Source: Hinthialibacter sp964556895
GTDB lineage: Bacteria > Hinthialibacterota > Hinthialibacteria > Hinthialibacterales > Hinthialibacteraceae
DNA length: 64,000 bases
Direction of reading: 5' to 3'
Assembly: GCA_964556895.1 (NCBI GenBank)
Contig: CAZKYC010000012.1
Location: 1-64,000, forward strand
The notes under the pieces are model-generated. The model was not told where the DNA came from. It made no database searches and saw only the letters and a program-made list of their open reading frames with translations. Both the position numbers and the translations under genes were made by a program. Below are positions 59,067 through 64,000 of the stretch, piece by piece. Each line of letters opens with the position of its first letter. Within the stretch, counting starts at the first letter, position 1.

Positions 59067-59095
59067 TTGACTTTGACATTTAATTCATGTTAAAA
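59067..59095 (+). promoter_or_regulatory. Possible promoter of the ACT-porin-Liv operon
   Basis: TTGACT (59067-59072), a 17-bp spacer and TTAAAA (59090-59095) lie about 150 bp before the ACT gene in an A+T-rich spacer (58824-59247). The -10 box is weak. No riboswitch or other structure was recognised in the leader. Confidence 0.4.
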
Positions 59096-59247
59096 CGCTT
59101 CGTGTGTGGTTGTTATCAACCTTTTAATTTCTGCACTTACATCCGTTTTAGTTTGGAAATTGCATAACAGGCGGTCATTCATTTGCCGCTTAATGATATA
59201 CGGCTAAATTTAGAGAATCGCAGCCGACGGAGTCAGGCAGTCGAGCC

Positions 59248-59685
59248 ATGCAACTACAGCAGCTCTCCGTCTTTGTAGAAAACAGAAGCGGGCGCGTAGC
59301 CGAAGTTACGCGCCTACTTGGCGTTCATTCCATCAATATCCTCGCAATCTCTCTGGCTGACACTCATGATTTCGGCATCGTCCGCTTAATCGTAAGCGAC
59401 GTCAATCAAGCCACTCGGATTTTAAGAGACAATCATTTCACCGTTCACTGCAGCCCCGTTCTGGCAGTTGAAATAGAAGACCGCCCCGGCGAACTTAGCA
59501 AACTATTAACTTTAGTCAGCGATGAGGGGTTCAACCTGGGGTATCTCTATGGCTTCGTCGACCGTTCGGGCGACAAAGCGCTGTTGTTCTTTCGTTTTGA
59601 AAAAATGGAACTGGCGACTCAGATTTTAGAAACCAACGGATATCAAATCGTCAACGAAGAAGAGTTTAATCAAAAACCTTCTTGA
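59248..59685 (+). CDS. Tandem ACT-domain protein
   Basis: The 145-residue protein consists of two ACT domains (about 3-70 and 71-138), with LSVFVENRSGRVAEVTRLLG and VLAVEIEDRPGELSKLLTLV as the ligand-binding openings. ACT pairs bind amino acids and act as allosteric sensors. Stand-alone versions are often placed next to branched-chain amino-acid transporters and aromatic CoA ligases in anaerobes. Here it heads the porin-LivK-LivH-LivM cluster, so it may sense the transported amino acid. No strong ribosome-binding site precedes the ATG. Confidence 0.9.
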   Translation: MQLQQLSVFVENRSGRVAEVTRLLGVHSINILAISLADTHDFGIVRLIVSDVNQATRILRDNHFTVHCSPVLAVEIEDRPGELSKLLTLVSDEGFNLGYLYGFVDRSGDKALLFFRFEKMELATQILETNGYQIVNEEEFNQKPS

Positions 59686-59726
59686 TGATTTTTTTCATCG
59701 AGTTATTCAAACGGGAGGATGTGCAC

Positions 59727-61244
59727 ATGAAACGATTGAGTGTCTTGGGATTGGCGGCAGTCATGGTTTGTATTTTGCCGTTGATGGCAGTGGGGCAAGA
59801 CCGCATCGAGAATTTGGAGAAAAAAATTCAAATGCTCGAAAGCCAGTTGGGGGAACTGAAAGATATGTTGCAACAGCAGAAAGCCTCGGCGGCGGCGCCA
59901 GAGCCGTCTGCTGAAGATGTGTCGACGCTGACCAAGCTTATAGGCCCCGGCGGGACGTTAAGCATCGGCGGCGACCTGCGGTTCCGTGGGCTGTATTTTG
60001 AAAATATGTGGGACTTTGACGACGACCTGGCTGGCGACCAGCGTGAAGTATTTCGTTTTCGCCCCCGTATCTTCTTTGACTGGAACCCGACTGACGACCT
60101 CGAAGCCTATGTCCGCTTCACCAAAGAATGGTTCTATGGACAAGACGAAGAGATGCCCGGCTTTGACGTCGAAGGCAAAGACGCCATGATCGATAACGCC
60201 TGGGTTCTGTCAAAAGACATTTTTGGAACAGGCGTAGACGCCAAGATCGGCCGCCAAGACTTAATCTACGGCGATGGCTTTGTCTTACTCGACGGCACGC
60301 CCTACGATGGCTCGCAAACTATCTCGTTTGACGCTGTCAAAGTGACCGTCAACCATGATTGGGGCGCAAGCGACTTGCTGTTCGCCAAACTGTCAGAAAA
60401 CAACTTTGAAGCGGCGGACGATGAAGACCTCTACGGGATTTACAACCGCTTGAAATTTGGCGACACCGGCGTTGAACCCTACTTGTTATACAAGAACAAA
60501 AACCAGGTTGCATTGTCCGGCTTTAACCCGCCAAACGTATTTGACCCATCGCCAGCCGAAGAAACCATACTGCTTGGCTTGCGCGCCACTCATATGTTTG
60601 CGCTCTCTGACAGCGTTGATTTGGCTCTGGCGGGCGAGATCGGTAAGGAATGGGGCAAGGTTGATTTTGACACCATGGACGGCCTGCCCGGCGCGCTGCA
60701 ATTCAGCCGCATGGCCGGTTCGGGTGAAGTTGACCGCGACGCATGGGGCGGCCAGGCCAACGGGACGTTAACCTTCAAAGACGTCGCCTGGACTCCAAGC
60801 CTGAAACTGGCGTTCACCTACACCACAGGTGACGACCCCAATACCGAAGACTATGAAGGCTGGGACGATTTTTACGCTCAATGGCCCAAATACAGCGAGT
60901 TGTATGTGTATAGTCTCTATGACGGCTTTAAGGGCCGTACAGGCGATAACGACCCCGACATCGGCGTGTGGGGCAACATGTTGATCCCTGAAGCCATGCT
61001 GACCGTCAAACCAACCTCGCAATGGTCCCAGTCGCTTCGCTACCTCTACTTTCTGGCTGATGAAGACACCGGCCCGGGCAGCGGCGACGAACGCGGGCAT
61101 AACATACAACTGTTGACCAATTACACCTTCACACAAAACATAAGCGGCCACCTGCTATTTGAATGGTTTGATCCCGGCGACTTCTACGCCGACGGCGCTG
61201 ATGACGCGCTCTTTACGCGCTTTCAGCTGATGTACAAATTCTAA
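59727..61244 (+). CDS. Outer-membrane porin, alginate-export type
   Basis: The ATG at 59727 follows GGGAGG and starts a signal peptide (MKRLSVLGLAAVMVCILPLM, ending near VGQ). In the 505-residue protein a short periplasmic coiled coil (about 25-55, RIENLEKKIQMLESQLGEL) precedes a beta barrel (about 75-505) of the alginate-export porin family, with LSIGGDLRFRGLYFEN and RFRPRIFFDWNPTDDLEAYV. It ends in the OMP-type MYKF. In this operon it likely lets an amino acid or similar solute cross the outer membrane towards the LivK-type binding protein. It is 41 bp after the ACT gene. Confidence 0.88.
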   Translation: MKRLSVLGLAAVMVCILPLMAVGQDRIENLEKKIQMLESQLGELKDMLQQQKASAAAPEPSAEDVSTLTKLIGPGGTLSIGGDLRFRGLYFENMWDFDDDLAGDQREVFRFRPRIFFDWNPTDDLEAYVRFTKEWFYGQDEEMPGFDVEGKDAMIDNAWVLSKDIFGTGVDAKIGRQDLIYGDGFVLLDGTPYDGSQTISFDAVKVTVNHDWGASDLLFAKLSENNFEAADDEDLYGIYNRLKFGDTGVEPYLLYKNKNQVALSGFNPPNVFDPSPAEETILLGLRATHMFALSDSVDLALAGEIGKEWGKVDFDTMDGLPGALQFSRMAGSGEVDRDAWGGQANGTLTFKDVAWTPSLKLAFTYTTGDDPNTEDYEGWDDFYAQWPKYSELYVYSLYDGFKGRTGDNDPDIGVWGNMLIPEAMLTVKPTSQWSQSLRYLYFLADEDTGPGSGDERGHNIQLLTNYTFTQNISGHLLFEWFDPGDFYADGADDALFTRFQLMYKF

Positions 61245-61260
61245 AAAGGTGAGGAGAACT

Positions 61261-62427
61261 ATGAAAACGCTACGAAATCCGTTGTTCATTACACTCGCCG
61301 CCTTATTTGCATTCGCCTGTTCTCAAAGCGATCAGCATTCAACCACAGGCGGCGGCGAGCCAATTAAAGTCGGCGCCATCTTTGCGGTGACTGGCCCCGC
61401 GTCGTTCTTAGGCGAACCTGAGCGCAACACAGCGACGATGATCGTCGACAAAGTCAACGAAGCGGGCGGAATCAACGGCCGCATGATTGAGCTCATCGTC
61501 GAAGACAGCGAAGGCGACGACACCAAAGCGGTCATTGCGGCGAACAAGTTGATCAAACGCGATACCGTGTGCGCCATTATCGGCCCCTCGCGCAGCGGTA
61601 CGACCATGGCGGTCATCGAAATCATGCAAGAGAACGAGATTCCATTGTTGTCTTGCGCGGCGGCGGAAGCGATTGTGAATCCCGTTAAAAAATGGGTATT
61701 CAAAACGCCCCAAAAAGACAGCGACTGTGTCATTCGTATCTATGAAGATATGAAATCAAAGGGCATCAACAAAATCGCTATCATTACGGGTACCACTGGC
61801 TTCGGCAAAGCGGGGCGCGACCAGCTGAAAAAGATTGCGCCTGACATGGGCGTCGAAATCGTGTCGGACGAAACCTATGCGCCGACCGATACCGATATGA
61901 CCGCCCAATTGACGCGCATCCGCGGTACAGACGCCCAGGCGATTGTCAACTGGTCAATCGTCGCGGCCCAGAGCATCGTGCCCAAAAACATGAAGCAATT
62001 GAGCATGGAGATTCCATTGTACCAAAGCCACGGTTTCGGCAACATCAAGTATGTCGAAGCGGCGGGCGACGCAGCGAATGGAATCCTCTTCCCCGCCGGC
62101 GCGTTATTGGCGGCGGACACGCTGCCTGATTCTCATCCACGCAAACAGTTGTTGTTAGATTATACGGCCGATTATGAAGCCAAATTTGGCGGCGTCGCCA
62201 GCACGTTCGGCGGCCACGCCTATGACGCGATGTACATGGTTGTTGACGCACTGAAAGCCGTTGGCGACGACCCGGCCAAACTTCGCGGCCATATTGAGCA
62301 GATGCAGGGCTTTCATGGGACCGCGGGAACATTCAATATGTCTCCTGAAGACCATAACGGATTAACCAAAGACGCGTTTGAAATGATCCAGGTCAAGGAT
62401 GGCAAGTTTGTTTTGTATCAGCCATAA
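61261..62427 (+). CDS. livK: Branched-chain amino-acid-type ABC substrate-binding protein
   Basis: GAGGAG precedes the ATG at 61261, giving 388 residues. A signal with a possible lipobox (LFAFAC) suggests a membrane-tethered lipoprotein. The two-lobed periplasmic-binding fold starts IKVGAIFAVTGPASFLGEPE and has NEAGGINGRMIELIVEDSEG and CAIIGPSRSGTTMAVIEI, all typical of the LivJ/LivK group. Its exact ligand is unknown; family members bind branched-chain amino acids, amides or aromatic acids. It follows the porin by 16 bp. Confidence 0.93.
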   Translation: MKTLRNPLFITLAALFAFACSQSDQHSTTGGGEPIKVGAIFAVTGPASFLGEPERNTATMIVDKVNEAGGINGRMIELIVEDSEGDDTKAVIAANKLIKRDTVCAIIGPSRSGTTMAVIEIMQENEIPLLSCAAAEAIVNPVKKWVFKTPQKDSDCVIRIYEDMKSKGINKIAIITGTTGFGKAGRDQLKKIAPDMGVEIVSDETYAPTDTDMTAQLTRIRGTDAQAIVNWSIVAAQSIVPKNMKQLSMEIPLYQSHGFGNIKYVEAAGDAANGILFPAGALLAADTLPDSHPRKQLLLDYTADYEAKFGGVASTFGGHAYDAMYMVVDALKAVGDDPAKLRGHIEQMQGFHGTAGTFNMSPEDHNGLTKDAFEMIQVKDGKFVLYQP

Positions 62428-62472
62428 ATGATATAGCGGCCCAACCCAGTGTAAGGATGTCGTTTTTTTCGG

Positions 62473-63372
62473 ATGGAAATTAGTTTTGCGAGCCAGATTC
62501 TCCAATACCTGGTAACGGGCCTGAGCATTGGCGGCATTTATGGAATGGTCGCCATTGGCTTTAATATAATCTATAACGCCACTGGCATTATCAACTTCGC
62601 GCAAGGCGAGTTTGTCATGCTGGGCGGCATGATCATGGTCACACTCACCGCAGCGATGGGGCTTCCTGTCGCTGCGGCGTTTATTTTAACCGTCGCCATT
62701 GTGGCTCTGATCGGCGGCCTGTTAGAACGAATCGCGATTTATCCGCTCAGAAACGCCGGCGTCTTGACCATGATTATCGTCACTATCGGCGGGTCAATCG
62801 TCATCAAGGGCGCCGCCATGTTGATCTGGGGCAAGGAAAGTTACATCCTGCCTCATTTTTCGGGCGAGACCGCCATCAACGTATTTGGCGCCGCCGTCCT
62901 GCCCCAAACGCTTTGGATTCTCAGCATCATGGCGGTCACGGTCGCCATATTGACCTTGTTTTTTCAATACACGCTGGTCGGTAAGGCCATGCGCGCCTGC
63001 GCCGCCAACCGCACGGCAGCGTTATTGTCTGGAATCGAAGCCTCGCGCATGGTATGCCTGTCGTTTGTGTTGAGCGCCGCAGTGGGCGCGATTGCCGGCA
63101 TCATCATTACTCCCATCTCACTGGTCGATTACAACCGTGGGTTCATGCTGGCGCTCAAAGGGTTTAGCGCAGCCGTATTAGGCGGCCTTGGCAACAGCGG
63201 CGGCGCGGTCGCGGCGGGGTTTATTCTAGGGATTCTCGAGTCGCTGGGCGCCGGGTTAATTTCATCCGCCTACAAAGACGCTATATCACTCGTGGTCTTG
63301 TTAGTCATTCTATTCGTTCGCCCCAGCGGCCTGTTTGGCAATCGCGAAGCAGACCGGTTGAAGAAATTTTAG
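62473..63372 (+). CDS. livH: Branched-chain amino-acid ABC permease LivH
   Basis: The 299-residue inner-membrane protein has about eight TM segments and the family words GLSIGGIYGMVAIGFNIIYN, INFAQGEFVMLGG, GKAMRACAANRTAALLSGIE (the ATPase-coupling EAA-like loop) and GFSAAVLGGLGNSGGAVAAG. It pairs with LivM. An AAGGATG site lies somewhat far (about 13 bp) from the ATG. Confidence 0.95.
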   Translation: MEISFASQILQYLVTGLSIGGIYGMVAIGFNIIYNATGIINFAQGEFVMLGGMIMVTLTAAMGLPVAAAFILTVAIVALIGGLLERIAIYPLRNAGVLTMIIVTIGGSIVIKGAAMLIWGKESYILPHFSGETAINVFGAAVLPQTLWILSIMAVTVAILTLFFQYTLVGKAMRACAANRTAALLSGIEASRMVCLSFVLSAAVGAIAGIIITPISLVDYNRGFMLALKGFSAAVLGGLGNSGGAVAAGFILGILESLGAGLISSAYKDAISLVVLLVILFVRPSGLFGNREADRLKKF

Positions 63373-63382
63373 GAAGTCGTAT

Positions 63383-64000
63383 ATGAAGCCGTATTCAAAA
63401 TACGCCCCCTTGTTCGCTGTGGTTTTACTCGCCGCATTGTTTCCGTTTATGGTGGGCGTTGAGAGTTACTGGATCACAGTGTTCATTTTTGTCGGCATCT
63501 ACACCATCGTCACCATTGGGTTAAGCCTCTTGATGGGGTACGCCGGACAGATATCCCTCGGCCACGGCGCCTTCTTTGGCATCGGCGCCTACACATCGGG
63601 GCTGTTAACCACGCTCGGAAGTTGGAACCCCTGGCTGGCGATCATTGCGTCGCTGGCGCTCTCGTGTTTTATTGCTGCGCTGATTGGTTACCCGACCCTG
63701 CGCTTGCGGGGCCATTATCTGGCGATGGCGACACTGGCCTTCGGCGAAATTGTGGTGATCGTTTTCACCGCCGAAGTCGATCTAACGGGCGGGCCGTCAG
63801 GCTTCGGCGGCATTCCACGTCTCTCGTTGTTCGGTCTCTCGTTAAAGAACGATTTGGTATTTTATTACTTCGTCTGGTCGCTGGTTTGTTTGGTCAGCTT
63901 GTTTTCGGTTCATATCATTCACTCGCGCATGGGCCGGGCGCTGCAAGCCATCCACAGCAGTGAAAGCGCCGCCAACGCCATGGGCGTCGACACCGCGAAA
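63383..64000 (+). CDS. livM: Branched-chain amino-acid ABC permease LivM (partial, runs off the right edge)
   Basis: The ATG at 63383 follows AGGAAG, 10 bp after livH. The frame is open for 206 codons to the last base of the window, so the 3' part is missing. Family words are GLSLLMGYAGQISLGHGAFF, GIGAYTSGLLT, YPTLRLRGHYLAMATLAFGE and RMGRALQAIHSSESAANAMG, the coupling loop. The ATPase genes livG and livF would be expected just beyond the window. Confidence 0.95.
   Translation, partial: MKPYSKYAPLFAVVLLAALFPFMVGVESYWITVFIFVGIYTIVTIGLSLLMGYAGQISLGHGAFFGIGAYTSGLLTTLGSWNPWLAIIASLALSCFIAALIGYPTLRLRGHYLAMATLAFGEIVVIVFTAEVDLTGGPSGFGGIPRLSLFGLSLKNDLVFYYFVWSLVCLVSLFSVHIIHSRMGRALQAIHSSESAANAMGVDTAK

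Overview
The window reads as chromosome of an uncultured Gram-negative bacterium at roughly 50% GC, judged by eye. An alginate-export-type porin, an MlaF/MlaD lipid-transport pair, a GspG-type pseudopilin and many signal peptides point to a diderm cell. TAT-exported Gfo/Idh/MocA oxidoreductases, a giant lamin-tail/CotH protein, a NamZ (DUF1343) protein and secreted propeller-like proteins are typical of candidate phyla near Planctomycetota, Hydrogenedentota, Sumerlaeota or Hinthialibacterota. The phylum is an inference; no rRNA gene is present.

Layout. 1-11 kb: a truncated repeat element, a YciH/SUI1 factor, a membrane protein, tRNA-Arg(CCU), an exported Gfo/Idh/MocA protein, the 1760-residue lamin-tail/CotH protein and a chemoreceptor with two periplasmic CZB-like domains. 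11-22 kb: housekeeping genes (rsmD, rdgB), a neuA-like/neuC pair for a sialic-acid-like sugar, a pseudopilin, two redoxins and several unknown coiled-coil proteins. 22-29 kb: a HEAT-repeat protein downstream of a second Gfo/Idh/MocA protein, glgB and namZ. 29-36 kb: a co-directional metabolic cluster: a fused TIM-barrel isomerase/Cgl0159-type aldolase, an aminotransferase with an extra N-terminal domain, a homoserine kinase-type GHMP kinase and an exported TIM-barrel epimerase. 36-48 kb: a secreted propeller protein, a secreted gp19-like tail-tube-fold protein, a probable 6S RNA, a glycosyltransferase, trkA, glycerate kinase, mlaD, mlaF, a LysM/M23 endopeptidase, a zinc alcohol dehydrogenase and a stand-alone response regulator. 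48-55 kb: the conserved operon ylxM-ffh-rpsP-khpA-rimM-trmD-SPOUT methyltransferase, with rplS split away by an opposite-strand methyltransferase gene and a MITE. 55-64 kb: a decayed secreted-protein gene, a second propeller protein with a strong promoter, then an ACT-domain protein, a porin and a branched-chain amino-acid ABC system (LivK-LivH-LivM) that runs off the right edge.

The most unusual signal is in the spacers. A 76-80 bp imperfect palindrome occurs six times in full, and a seventh copy is cut by the left edge. Its arms carry compensatory changes between copies. Three copies form the centre of a larger element of about 254 bp. Two of these larger elements are flanked by 10-12 bp direct repeats, as expected from transposition into A/T tracts of terminators. 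One of them was later hit by a 99-bp MITE at a TA site, and the other preserves the empty site. A second copy of the same MITE lies 0.6 kb away, in front of rplS.
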